Below, one piece after another: positions 9,370-17,578 of a DNA stretch of 64,000 bases. The translations under genes were made by a program, and so were the position numbers. The stretch covers positions 248,001 through 312,000 of the forward strand of contig JARHVB010000023.1 of the NCBI GenBank assembly GCA_029222685.1. Direction: 5' to 3'. This DNA is from Terripilifer ovatus. GTDB taxonomy: Bacteria; Pseudomonadota; Alphaproteobacteria; Rhizobiales; Beijerinckiaceae. Each line of letters starts with the position of its first letter. The first letter of the stretch is position 1. The notes beneath the pieces were generated by a model. It made no database searches. It saw only the letters and a program-made list of their open reading frames with translations, and had not been told where the DNA came from.

Positions 9370-9383
9370 CTTCACCAGTGAAG
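9370..9383. promoter_or_regulatory. Inverted repeat CTTCAC-CA-GTGAAG upstream of the monooxygenase start
   Basis: Perfect 6-bp inverted repeat with 2-bp spacer, 18 bp upstream of the TTG start and just 5' of its ribosome-binding site. Its position near the probable transcription start of the monooxygenase-amidohydrolase-dpp operon would fit an operator, possibly for the adjacent MarR protein. Weak on its own because the arms are short. Confidence 0.35.
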
Positions 9384-9440
9384 TATTATTGCGCGAAACC
9401 TATAATGGAAGCGACGGGCTGTAAATAGAGGGTTGAAAGG

Positions 9441-9986
9441 CTAAGCCTGGTCCTGGGCTCGTTTCGCCAGGGCATCGATCATCCTGCCTAGGCCATTGAT
9501 CTCTTCCGGCCCGAGCACGCCCATGAGCTGTTCGACAAACTGGCGGTGAGGTTCCATCGCCGCCGTGACGACACTTCGGCCTTTGGCGGTCAACGCAACC
9601 TGGGTGATGCGCTTGTCCTGCTTGTAGGCGATGCGCCGGACCAGGCGGTCCCGCTCAAGACGATCAACGAGGGCGGTGATGTTGCCGGCGCCGCATTCGT
9701 GGCTCTTGCTCAGTTCCGTCAGGGTCATGGCCTGGTAGTTTAGCAGCAGCCGAAGCAGCGTGTAACGGGCAACCGAGAGGTTCCAGCGCGACAGGTGCCG
9801 GTCGACCCTCTTGATGATGATCCCGGAGGCGTAGTGCAGATGCAGGTAGACGCGAACGGCATCGCTGGGGTTCGAGCCGGCCGTCTCGATGGCGAGGTCG
9901 ACGCTTCTGGCGGGGTCCGGCCGGGCCGCAGGCAGGCGTGTCTTCGCGGGGCTGGTCGTTGTCGATGCCTTGGTTTGTTTCTGCAT
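9441..9986 (-). CDS. MarR family transcriptional regulator
   Basis: 181 aa with a short Ala/Thr/Pro-rich N-terminal tail and a winged-helix DNA-binding domain over about residues 70-150 (TLTELSKSHECGAGNITALV recognition region, wing RRIAYKQDKRITQVALTAKG). MarR proteins are dimeric repressors released by small aromatic ligands. Start ATG at 9986 was chosen because sequence further upstream does not resemble the family. The gene lies 88 bp upstream of the monooxygenase operon on the same strand and diverges from the aldolase gene, with a perfect palindrome at 10075-10089 between them. Confidence 0.9.
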   Translation of the reverse strand: MQKQTKASTTTSPAKTRLPAARPDPARSVDLAIETAGSNPSDAVRVYLHLHYASGIIIKRVDRHLSRWNLSVARYTLLRLLLNYQAMTLTELSKSHECGAGNITALVDRLERDRLVRRIAYKQDKRITQVALTAKGRSVVTAAMEPHRQFVEQLMGVLGPEEINGLGRMIDALAKRAQDQA

Positions 9987-10074
9987 TTGCTGATTGGCTG
10001 CACACGTCAAAGAGAAAGCGGTCGATGTCGGGCCGCAGAATGCACCGGGGAAGCAAGCCCGTAAACAGAGAGGT

Positions 10075-10089
10075 TTGGACAATGTCCAA
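10075..10089. promoter_or_regulatory. Candidate MarR operator, palindrome TTGGAC-AAT-GTCCAA
   Basis: Perfect 6-bp inverted repeat with 3-bp spacer in the 194-bp divergent region between the marR-type gene and the class II aldolase gene, about 90 bp from each start. Size and symmetry suit a MarR dimer. Autoregulation plus control of the aldolase is an inference from position. Confidence 0.5.
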
Positions 10090-10180
10090 CTACCGGACAG
10101 TTGCAAATTTCTTATTGATCGCCGCAATTGCCCGCCTATCGTGCCTGACAGGCTGCCAAACGATAAAGAACGGGGGGATT

Positions 10181-10921
10181 ATGATCAGTGATGTCGTTCG
10201 CACGAAATTGCTGGATCTGGCCATCGGCTGCCGGGTCCTTGCGCTCTATGGGCACGAGGACAAGAACCTCGGACACCTGTCGATGCGCGATCCCGACGGG
10301 CGCGGTCTCTGGCTGAAACGCGCCGGCGCCGGGCTTGCCGAGATCGAGGGGCCGGAGGATTTCACCCTGATCGACTTCGACGGCCGCAAGCTGCATGGCG
10401 ACGGCGTCGTGCATATGGAATGGCCGATCCATACCGAAATCATGCTGGCCCGGCCGCGGATCAATGTGGTCGGACATACGCATCCTTTCTATGGCTGCCT
10501 TTTCGCTGCGACGGAAGAGAAGCTCGTCGGATTCGGTCACGAAGGCTGCTATTTCGGACATGATGTGCCGCGCTATCGCGGCACATCCTATCTCATCGAC
10601 ACCCAGGCGCTGGGCCGCGATCTTGCCGCAGCGCTTGGCGTGCGCAAGGCCGTGCTCATGAACAACCATGGCGTGGTGTTCTGCGGTGAGAATGTCGCGG
10701 TGGCCGGAACCCTCGGCATCACCCTGGAGAAAGCGTGCCGGCAGCAGATCACGCTCGCCGCCACCGGTTTCCGCACCATTCTGCCGCCGGAGGAGGAGGT
10801 TAAAATGAAGGAGCAGAAACTGGCGAGCGTGCCGACACTCGAACGGTTCTGGACCTATTACATGCGCATGCTCGCGCGTTACGAATCCGGTCACGGCAAG
10901 ATCGTGCCTCTGCAAGGCTGA
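10181..10921 (+). CDS. Class II aldolase/adducin family protein
   Basis: 246 aa zinc-dependent class II aldolase fold (FucA/AraD/HpcH-like), which makes or breaks C-C bonds in sugar phosphates or hydroxy acids. Visible: N-terminal RVLALYGHEDKNLGHLSMRD, zinc-ligand pair HTH in VVGHTHPFYG, and a third His in LMNNHGVVFCG. The acidic catalytic residue probably lies in the ATEEKLVGFGHEG region. Start ATG at 10181 follows the strong Shine-Dalgarno GGGGGGA; the longer open frame upstream overlaps the regulatory region. The Bug-type receptor gene follows 28 bp downstream. Confidence 0.9.
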   Translation: MISDVVRTKLLDLAIGCRVLALYGHEDKNLGHLSMRDPDGRGLWLKRAGAGLAEIEGPEDFTLIDFDGRKLHGDGVVHMEWPIHTEIMLARPRINVVGHTHPFYGCLFAATEEKLVGFGHEGCYFGHDVPRYRGTSYLIDTQALGRDLAAALGVRKAVLMNNHGVVFCGENVAVAGTLGITLEKACRQQITLAATGFRTILPPEEEVKMKEQKLASVPTLERFWTYYMRMLARYESGHGKIVPLQG

Positions 10922-10949
10922 CGGCCATAATCGACAATGGGAGGGGAAG

Positions 10950-11939
10950 ATGAGATCGATATCGGCAAGACAATTGGCGCTGGCTATCGGCGTTCTTGCT
11001 TTTGGCGCCTATATTGCGCCGGCGGCAGCGCAATATCCCAGCAAGCCGGTGAATGTCGTCGTGCCGTTTCCAGTCGGAGGCTATGTCGATTCCTTCGCCA
11101 GGGTCGTGACCGCGAAGCTCGGCACGCTGCTGGGCCAGACCATGCCCGTCCTCAACCGTCCCGGCGCCGGCGGCACGCTTGGTGCGGAAGCCGTCGTGCG
11201 AGCACAGCCGGACGGCTATACGATTCTCGTCTCGGGCGTGTCGTCGCTTGCCATTTTTGAAGCGCTGAAGCCCGATGCTGGCCAGGTTGTGTTGCCGAAG
11301 CTCAGTTATATTTCGCTCGTCGCCTCGACGCCGGGCGTGATGACGACATCGAAACAATCGGGCGTCACCAGCTTCAAGGACCTGGTGGAGAAGATCAGAA
11401 GCGAGCCGGGGCGACACTCCTATGGCTCAGCCGGTCCCGGCACGCCGTCGCATTTGTGGAGCGCGGAGATTGCCCGGGCCCTGAAGCTGGATGTGCGCCA
11501 TGTCGGCTACAAGGGGGGTGCGGCGGCGCTGCAGGAACTGGCGAACGGCCAGATCATCTGGATGATCGACACCCCGGTGGGGTCGCTGCCGATGGCGCGG
11601 GCCGGCCGGCTGACGCCGCTGGCTGTCATTGCGCCTGGCCGGATCAAGCAATTGCCCGATGTTCCTTCAATCGGGGAACTCGGCCTGCCGCAACTCGCCG
11701 ACAAGGCCTCGACGCTTTATCTGGCCGCGCCGGTGGGAACGCCCAAGGCCGTCATCGACCGGCTCAACGAGCTCTACGCCACGGCCATCAGAGATCCGGA
11801 ATTTGCCGCGCGCATCGATACATTCGATTCCATCCTGCCTGATCCGAAGATGACGCCGGACGAGGTGCGCCAGACGGCGGAAACGGAGTATCGCGGATGG
11901 TTCGATACGGTTCGTCAGACCGGGATCAAGGTAGATTAG
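10950..11939 (+). CDS. Bug/TctC-type tripartite tricarboxylate transporter substrate-binding protein
   Basis: 329 aa periplasmic receptor. Signal peptide residues 1-27 (hydrophobic core, AxA cleavage before QYPSKPV), then the TctC fold with VVVPFPVGGYVDSFAR, NRPGAGGTLGAEAV, QPDGYTILV and the C-terminal TAETEYRGWFD. Family members bind carboxylates or aromatic acids and normally act with TctA/TctB membrane proteins; none are encoded in this window, so this is an orphan receptor. Strong RBS GGGAGGGG before ATG. Overlaps the convergent downstream gene by 4 bp at the stop codons. Confidence 0.92.
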   Translation: MRSISARQLALAIGVLAFGAYIAPAAAQYPSKPVNVVVPFPVGGYVDSFARVVTAKLGTLLGQTMPVLNRPGAGGTLGAEAVVRAQPDGYTILVSGVSSLAIFEALKPDAGQVVLPKLSYISLVASTPGVMTTSKQSGVTSFKDLVEKIRSEPGRHSYGSAGPGTPSHLWSAEIARALKLDVRHVGYKGGAAALQELANGQIIWMIDTPVGSLPMARAGRLTPLAVIAPGRIKQLPDVPSIGELGLPQLADKASTLYLAAPVGTPKAVIDRLNELYATAIRDPEFAARIDTFDSILPDPKMTPDEVRQTAETEYRGWFDTVRQTGIKVD

Positions 11940-12256
11940 GCGCCGTGGTCTGACGACAAAAGGTCATGCGTCACTTCCGTGACTTCTTCGAGGGTCGCTC
12001 CGGCGTGGATCAAGCTCTCGGTCGCCAGGATGCCGATCTGCGAGAGAATGCCGATTAGATTTTCTTTCGACAGATCGGCTTTCGTTGCGTCGGTGACATG
12101 GCAAATCAACCTGATCCGGCCCAGGGTTTCAATCAGGCCCGTATAGGACTCGTCATCGATTGCCCTGCCTTTGAAATCGACCATGGTTTCGCTTTGCCCT
12201 GCTGGAAGCGCCGTTTCCGCTCGGCCGAACGTCTGGCGGTTGTATCTCGGGGCCAT
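11936..12256 (-). CDS. Hypothetical protein
   Basis: 106 aa if read from ATG at 12256; TTG at 12280 and ATG at 12184 are alternative starts. I do not recognise a family. The second half (ETLGRIRLICHVTDATKADL, then a helical stretch ending EEVTEVTHDLLSSDHGA) looks like a compact alpha/beta protein without signal peptide or membrane segment. The stop overlaps the end of the convergent receptor gene. Coding status is supported only by the open frame and protein-like composition. Confidence 0.5.
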   Translation of the reverse strand: MAPRYNRQTFGRAETALPAGQSETMVDFKGRAIDDESYTGLIETLGRIRLICHVTDATKADLSKENLIGILSQIGILATESLIHAGATLEEVTEVTHDLLSSDHGA

Positions 12257-12430
12257 GAGAAACACGCTGCATTGGGCCAAATTTGGGCGTTTTCCGGCGC
12301 CGAGGCGGTGGTCAACCGCAGGGCGCCGGTTTTGGGCCTTGATTCAATTCCGCGCCGCAGATATCGCGGTGGCGGCTGATGGATCTGGCGGTTCCGGCGG
12401 AGCATGCCCAGTATGGAGGTCGCAGGAGAA

Positions 12431-12787
12431 ATGAAGTCGTTCACCACTGCGTTGCTTTTTGCGCTTGCCAGCGCTTCGCCTGTTTTCGCCCAGCAAGCCT
12501 GCGTCCTTACAAAAGAGAAAGCCGAGCGGCTGCGTGCTGGCGCAACGCTGGAAACCATAGAGCGTTCGCTGAATTGCAAGCTGATGCAGCAGTCATCGGA
12601 AGGCATCGGCGATACGGCGCGGGATCTCTATGCAACCCAGGATGATACCGGCAATCGCCTGTTCGTTCTTTTGGGAAAGGGCGGTCGTCTGGTCCGCGTG
12701 AATTTTATTCCGCGCCAACTCAATCCGCCCGACCCCTTGAAGGCGTCGCCGCCGCAGCAGCCCCCGAAACCGCGCATCGTCAGGTAA
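12431..12787 (+). CDS. Small secreted protein of unknown function
   Basis: 118 aa with a clear signal peptide (MKSFTTALLFALASASPVFA, cleavage before QQACVL), two cysteines in the mature part (ACVLTKEK and LNCKLMQQ) that could form a disulfide, and a proline-rich C-terminal tail (NPPDPLKASPPQQPPKPR). ATG at 12431 follows AGGAGA; upstream in-frame codons are less plausible. No known domain recognised. Confidence 0.7.
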   Translation: MKSFTTALLFALASASPVFAQQACVLTKEKAERLRAGATLETIERSLNCKLMQQSSEGIGDTARDLYATQDDTGNRLFVLLGKGGRLVRVNFIPRQLNPPDPLKASPPQQPPKPRIVR

Positions 12788-12796
12788 CCGCCCGCG

Positions 12797-13012
12797 TTAT
12801 TGCTGTTCTATTTTCGCCTCCTGAATCCATTTTCGCCATTTCTCAAGCTCGTCCCGCACCAGCGCACCGAGTTCCTGCGGGGAACTGGAGAAGGCGTCGA
12901 AGCCGTATTGCCGCATCTTCTCGCGTGTTTTCGGATCGTCGATAATGGTGCGGAGCGTCTGGTTCAATGTGTTGATGATCGCCGGCGGCGGCGGGATCGT
13001 GGGGCGGCTCAT
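12797..13012 (-). pseudogene. C-terminal remnant of a Bug/TctC receptor gene
   Basis: About 71 codons matching the last fifth of TctC-family receptors: PPAIINTLNQTLRTIIDD, then KMRQYGFDAFSSSPQELGAL and the terminal DELEKWRKWIQEAKI. Everything N-terminal to this (signal peptide and both binding lobes) is absent; the frame upstream is open but its translation is not family-like. It abuts a second, oppositely oriented receptor remnant at 13095. Confidence 0.75.
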
Positions 13013-13094
13013 CGCCTGCCCACGGCCGCTTCCCAACACGGCAACGATGTGCAACCATGATCGCGCGCAAAGCCGCGATTCAGGAGGAGACGAC

Positions 13095-13795
13095 ATGGGG
13101 CCGATTCGCGGATTGCCGGCGCTTGCGTTTTTGCTTGTGGCATCATGGACGATCTCTACAACAGCGCCGAACGGGATGGATTGACCATCGGCGCCCTCGC
13201 CAATTCGTCCGGCCTCGATCCGCTTCTCGGCAGCGAAGGCGTGCGTTTCGATGCGCAGAAACTCAACTGGATCGGAAGCATCGGCAAGCTGCAGAATGTC
13301 TGTGCGACCTGGCATGAGTCCGCGGTCAGGTCGATCGACGATGTGCGCAAGCAGGAGGTGATCGTCGCGGGCGCGGGGGCAACCACCAACACAGTTGTCA
13401 TCCCCAATATTCTCAACAAGCTCCTGGGCACGAAGTTCAAGGTCGTCGCCGGATATGATCGTGGATCCGGATTGACCATGGCGGTGGAAAGCCGGGAAAC
13501 GGATGGCATCAAGCGGACGGTGCTGGAGTTGATATTGATGCGGCAGGAAATGGGACGCCCTTTCGCCGCGCCACCCGGCGTTGCGACGGAGCGCGTGAAC
13601 ATGTTGCGCGCCGGGTTTGATGCAACCATGAAGGATCCGGCGTTCCTTGCCGAGGCGAAGCGCGGCAACCTGGACGTCGATCCGCTGACCGGAGCGCAGA
13701 TCGATGCGCTCCTCGCGAAGGCGTATGGATCGCCGCAAAGCGCGTTCAAGGAGGCGTCCATCCTCCTCAGTCCGCCGGGCTCATCACGCCCTTAA
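13095..13795 (+). pseudogene. Internally deleted Bug/TctC receptor gene
   Basis: A good RBS (CAGGAGGAG) and signal-peptide start (MGPIRGLPALAFLLVASW at 13095) in one frame run into a stop, while family sequence continues in another frame from about 13145 (DLYNSAERDGLTIGAL, LNWIGSIGKLQNVCATWHES, KVVAGYDRGSGLTMAVESRE). The first lobe start is missing, and a further segment is missing between AVESRETDGI and KRTVLELILMRQ. The tail (ATMKDPAFLAEAKRGNLDVD) is intact. At least one frame-changing deletion and one internal deletion make a functional receptor unlikely. Confidence 0.75.
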
Positions 13796-13823
13796 CTGCC
13801 TTTGATCCTGCAGGAAACACACC

Positions 13824-14567
13824 ATGACTTACGAGGCGATCATCCCCAGGGCCCGCATCGGATTTATCATCCCGACGTCGAACAGGCTCGTCGAACCGCA
13901 GATGCAGCACTATCTGCCGTCCGACGTGGTGCCGCACTTCACAAGAATCGGCATGACCAATTCGCACAAGGCGCCGCTTGACCAGCTTCTTCCGCGCATC
14001 CTGCACGCGTCCTCGATGCTCGCTGAGGCGAAGTGCAATGTCACCGTTCTGCAATGTACGGGAACGTCAATGTCGGGAGGGGTGGACGCCGAGAAGAAGG
14101 TCATCGCGGAAATTGAACACGCGACCGGCCGTCCGGCCATCAGCGCCGCATCCGCAGTCACATCCGCGCTGGGAGCTCTGGGGGCAAGCCGCCTCGTATT
14201 CGTGTCCGAGACGAAACAGCACGGCCACGAAGCGAAGCTGCGGTATTTGCGGGAAATGGGCTACGACATTGTTGCTGACAAGGCTGCGGGTCTTTCCGGT
14301 TCCGATGAATGGTGCACGATGCCGCCCAGGTTCTGGTTCGATCAGGCAGTCGCGCTCAGACGGAATGACGCGGATGCCTATTTCATCAGTTGCGCGAATA
14401 TCCACAGCCTCCCGGTCATCCGCGAGCTCGAGCAGGAACTGGGCCGTCCTGTTGTGACGAGCAACCAGGCGTCTCTCTGGCTGTCGTTGAGAAAAGCCGG
14501 AATCAACGATGTCATTCCCGCTTTGGGCAGGCTGTTCCATCAAGATGGCGTTGCAGCGCGGGTCTAA
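13824..14567 (+). CDS. Asp/Glu racemase superfamily protein, maleate cis-trans isomerase-like
   Basis: 247 aa. The fold is that of maleate isomerase/arylmalonate decarboxylase (GFIIPTSNRLVEPQM near the N terminus). Both expected catalytic cysteines are present: Cys78 in LQCTGTSMSGG and Cys190 in ISCANIHS, a spacing close to maleate isomerase, whereas arylmalonate decarboxylases have only the second. Maleate isomerase converts maleate to fumarate at the end of nicotinate-type pathways. Free-standing on the + strand, 28 bp after the receptor remnant. Confidence 0.8.
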   Translation: MTYEAIIPRARIGFIIPTSNRLVEPQMQHYLPSDVVPHFTRIGMTNSHKAPLDQLLPRILHASSMLAEAKCNVTVLQCTGTSMSGGVDAEKKVIAEIEHATGRPAISAASAVTSALGALGASRLVFVSETKQHGHEAKLRYLREMGYDIVADKAAGLSGSDEWCTMPPRFWFDQAVALRRNDADAYFISCANIHSLPVIRELEQELGRPVVTSNQASLWLSLRKAGINDVIPALGRLFHQDGVAARV

Positions 14568-15021
14568 GCAAAAGCAAGAATGCAATTCAATCCGTGGAGG
14601 CGACATGTCTTTTTCGACCTGACGCGGTATCGTCGGTCTTATTCGTCCTACATTGCGGCCGGGAGGACTTGAGGAAAGCATCCGCATGCTACCCGAAGGG
14701 GTTGGGGTGATTCCGTTTTGAACGCAGGCTTGACGTCCGCCAACCGCTGCGCGGCTTCGGACGCCTTATGCGGGAAATGCCACCGCTGCCGGCGTAAGAA
14801 GAAGAGCTGCTACTGGACGCATGAGGGCGCCGATTGAGATTCGGTCGACAGTATGATGCAGATTAAAGGGGAGACCCACGAGCGGGGTGCGCGCCGCGTG
14901 GCCGGGCTGAGCGGGCCGAATGCCGTTTTGAATTATGCGAACGGCATGGAATTGTCGTCCGGCTTGCAAACGGGCGCGCAATACGGGAAACCTAGTGGCG
15001 ATGGGTTGCGCGGGGGCGTGA
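14568..15021. other. 454-bp intergenic stretch, possible 39-codon Cys/Lys-rich reading frame only
   Basis: No gene with a recognisable product. One short frame, 14718-14837 (TTG start), would encode a basic peptide with a cysteine cluster (LCGKCHRCRRKKKSCYW). It has no clear ribosome-binding site and may be chance. Nothing else structured was found. Confidence 0.4.
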
Positions 15022-15687
15022 ATGTACCGGTTTCTTTCGGCTTCGGCCGTTGTAATCCTGACGATGTCTTACGGGGCGTCGGCCCAGGAAACGCCTCCAT
15101 ACGCCTTCCGCGGCATTGCTCTCGACACGCCGTTGAGCCAGTTCCGCAAGCTTCGTTATCCGGATGCGCCGAAAGCCGGGCCCGCGCCGCAGGTTCAGTG
15201 TTCCACCGACAGCAGCGCAAAATCCGTGACGGGGCTCTATGCCGCAGATGGGGTCGCACGACAGATCGGTGCGGTAACCTGCGCCTTCGTGGAAAAGGGA
15301 GCAGACGGTTTTCCGACCGTGCGCGGGCTGGAATTCGGCGATCTCGGCAAGTACAGGACGCTCTTCAAATTCATTCCGCCGAAAGGCGAAAAGGAACCCC
15401 GTCTGGCTTCGATCGAGATTACCGCGACTGATGTTCCGCAAAGCTCGATTATCGGCTTTCTCGAGCGGATCTATGGAGCTCCGGTTCCGGTCGGGAAGGG
15501 TGTGACCATGCGCTCCGGCCTCAATCTGCCCGATGAGACCCGTGAATGGACCAATGCGAGCAGTTCGATAACGCTCAGAAAAGTACGAACGAACCAGCAA
15601 AATCACCGCGTTGTTTTCGAACACACGGCCCTGACCAAGATCGAGCTGGAGGTTCACGAGTGGCGCATGAGGCAGGGACGCCGGTAG
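15022..15687 (+). CDS. Secreted hypothetical protein
   Basis: 221 aa. Signal peptide residues 1-21 (MYRFLSASAVVILTMSYGAS, cleavage near ASA/QE). The mature protein begins ETPPYAFRGIALDTPLSQFR, a pattern seen in small periplasmic proteins in which a 'G(I/M)xLDxPL' strand precedes a helix, and has two cysteines (VQCSTDS, VTCAFVE) likely disulfide-bonded. Function not recognised. ATG follows a G-rich stretch (GGGGGCG) acting as RBS. Confidence 0.75.
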   Translation: MYRFLSASAVVILTMSYGASAQETPPYAFRGIALDTPLSQFRKLRYPDAPKAGPAPQVQCSTDSSAKSVTGLYAADGVARQIGAVTCAFVEKGADGFPTVRGLEFGDLGKYRTLFKFIPPKGEKEPRLASIEITATDVPQSSIIGFLERIYGAPVPVGKGVTMRSGLNLPDETREWTNASSSITLRKVRTNQQNHRVVFEHTALTKIELEVHEWRMRQGRR

Positions 15688-15758
15688 CCGCCCGTCCCGA
15701 GGGATTTGCGACCGAATGCGCCATTGCCGGGCCGGCGATCCTGGCCTAAGCATGGCTT

Positions 15759-16112
15759 ATGTTGATCATCTATCAGGCCAAGGATTTCGTCGAACGCATA
15801 ACGGGCCTGCCGCAGCCCGTCCTGCACCTCATGGTCGGGCTGTTTCTGTTCGGCAGCTTTTATCTGGCGACAAAACGTATCTGGCTGTCGCTGGTGGTGG
15901 TTTTCGCGATCGAGCTCGTGAACGAGATCAACGATAGCTTGCCGATCTATCTCGACAACATCCACCACATGCCCCGCTATGAGGGATGGGCCGATAACAT
16001 CGACGACTTCCTCTGGACGATGGCGGCGCCGACCGCCATCGCGCTTGTCGTGTCTTTGTGGCGATACCGCCAGCGCGCCATGTTCGCCGGGCGCATTCGC
16101 CCGAAACAATAG
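15759..16112 (+). CDS. Small integral membrane protein
   Basis: 117 aa with three hydrophobic segments (about residues 22-37, 43-55 and 88-100) and a basic C-terminus (RQRAMFAGRIRPKQ). Acidic residues flank the second and third segments (IELVNEINDSL, WADNIDDFLW), resembling VanZ-like or DUF2238-type small membrane proteins, but the match is not firm. 71 bp after the secreted protein gene. Confidence 0.65.
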   Translation: MLIIYQAKDFVERITGLPQPVLHLMVGLFLFGSFYLATKRIWLSLVVVFAIELVNEINDSLPIYLDNIHHMPRYEGWADNIDDFLWTMAAPTAIALVVSLWRYRQRAMFAGRIRPKQ

Positions 16113-16185
16113 GCGTTGAAAAAGGGCTGCCACCGCTCAACTGAGAGGTGCATGCGGCAGGCCGATCTGGAAAAGAACGGGCCTC

Positions 16186-16614
16186 TCAGAATAAATCTGC
16201 CTCAACCTCTTCTGGCGAATGGCCGAATTTTGAGAGCGCTTCTTCCAGATAATCGCTCAGCATAGGCATTCCTAACAGATAGCGGGCGGTCCGCTTGTTG
16301 TGCGCTCGGGCGGCTTCGGCACGAAGCTCGTGCCAATCCTCAAGTTCTCCGTCGCCGCGTCCGAGCCAGGCCAGGGCGACAAGATCAATCTGCTCGTCTT
16401 CGTTCAAGTCGTGGATAAAGCTCGTCAGTTCAAGCAGAACCGGATCGTCGGCACGATCTTCCAGCACGGACCGCATCCCGTCGTCGCTGCCATTAGAGCC
16501 GGACTCCGGATCGGTGAGGCCGTCTTTCACGTCGAACTGCCTGGCCTTGGCCGCAATGAAGTACGCCTTCTCCGGGGAAATCGACAGAGCTGGCGGTGTG
16601 ATAGACTTAGCCAT
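16186..16614 (-). CDS. DUF3775 domain-containing protein
   Basis: 142 aa acidic soluble protein. The DUF3775 domain is recognisable: SISPEKAYFIAAKARQFDVKD at the N-terminus, then DDPVLLELTSFIHDLNEDEQ, ALAWLGRGDG and a C-terminal helical part (AHNKRTARYLLGMPMLSDYL). The family is widespread in Alphaproteobacteria and has no assigned function. Single gene, ATG at 16614. Confidence 0.88.
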   Translation of the reverse strand: MAKSITPPALSISPEKAYFIAAKARQFDVKDGLTDPESGSNGSDDGMRSVLEDRADDPVLLELTSFIHDLNEDEQIDLVALAWLGRGDGELEDWHELRAEAARAHNKRTARYLLGMPMLSDYLEEALSKFGHSPEEVEADLF

Positions 16615-16792
16615 AATGTGCCTCTAACCGTTTGAAGTGATCCTTCTTTACGAGGCGGGTCGAGTTTCGGCATTGAGCGACATCAAATGCTCGACGATTT
16701 CAGGAGTGGTTATCTATCACCACTCCTGCTGTTCGGACCCCTAATTCGCAGCGATCGGGGAGGAGCGTTCAACCTTGGATTGGGGCCGCGGC

Positions 16793-17233
16793 TTACCGAA
16801 GCGAAATTTGCAGGCCGCTCAGGTCTGCGTTGGCCATAAGCCCGACCTGCCGGCCCTGTAATTGCAGAACGGCGCCTTTGCTGTTCTGAAGCACGATCGC
16901 CCCGGCGCCGACGCCGACCGCAGCACCGGCTCCGGCCCCGCTGTACACGCCGGCGACATCGGACGGCCGGCGGATGTTGCTGACTCGGCCGACTAGATCG
17001 GTCTGCGATGCGCCGAATACGAGGCCAGCGCTGAGTCCTCCAATGGAAAGCGGATAGCTTCGCCCACGAAAGCGCAGGACGCCGCTGCCGCCGGAGGCGC
17101 CGACAAACCAGCCGCCTTTGACGACTGACAGCCGGACCATGCCGCTGGCGGCCTGAGCCGGGGCAGATAGGCCGATGCCGGCGACGGCCAGCATGGCGGC
17201 GCAAGCTGCGCCAAGAGGAAATGAAACTTTCAT
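16793..17233 (-). CDS. Secreted glycine-rich protein of unknown function
   Basis: 146 aa. Signal peptide 1-28 (AMLAVAGIGLSAPAQA, cleavage before ASGMVRL). Mature part is rich in Gly, Ala, Val and Ser (AGAGAAVGVGAGAIV) and predicted beta-rich, resembling DUF1134/EipA-like envelope proteins in general character, without a firm match. RBS GGGAGG is visible upstream of ATG at 17233. Confidence 0.75.
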   Translation of the reverse strand: MKVSFPLGAACAAMLAVAGIGLSAPAQAASGMVRLSVVKGGWFVGASGGSGVLRFRGRSYPLSIGGLSAGLVFGASQTDLVGRVSNIRRPSDVAGVYSGAGAGAAVGVGAGAIVLQNSKGAVLQLQGRQVGLMANADLSGLQISLR

Positions 17234-17578
17234 GAGAACCTCCCGTCAAACCGGGTTGTAGGGAATTTTCGACTGATTAATCCTTGGCGGAGCTTATGGT
17301 TCCGGCTGCTGCTGCCGCCTGCAGGGTGATGCTGACACACTGGTCCGGATTCCGGCCATGCCGCGGTTCCTTTAGCTCTGGGGCGCGTTGGCACTGTTTC
17401 GGACGCGCCCGCGGGTTTATGTGAATGCTCAACGGTTTAATGCACCTTATCTATGGAACTTAACCGGGGCAGGGCCGTTTATCGGCTGCCGCCTATAGGT
17501 GGTTAGGACAGCGCGTGTTCGGCCGCCGCCATCGAGATTTGGCGGCGGCAATTCCTGTGACGTTGATCGGAGATGACA
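17234..17578. other. 345-bp intergenic region between divergent genes
   Basis: Holds the 5' regions of the divergent glycine-rich protein and ferritin-like genes. The only signal I can support is the EcfG-type promoter at 17455-17479; no small gene was recognised. Confidence 0.5.
17455..17479 (+). promoter_or_regulatory. EcfG-type general-stress promoter (GGAAC-N16-CGTT)
   Basis: GGAAC at 17455-17459 and CGTT at 17476-17479 with a 16-bp spacer match the alphaproteobacterial EcfG sigma-factor consensus (GGAAC-N16/17-CGTT). It points toward the ferritin-like gene, with a leader of about 95 nt. Control by the general stress response is inferred; such promoters commonly precede Dps/ferritin genes. 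Confidence 0.65.
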
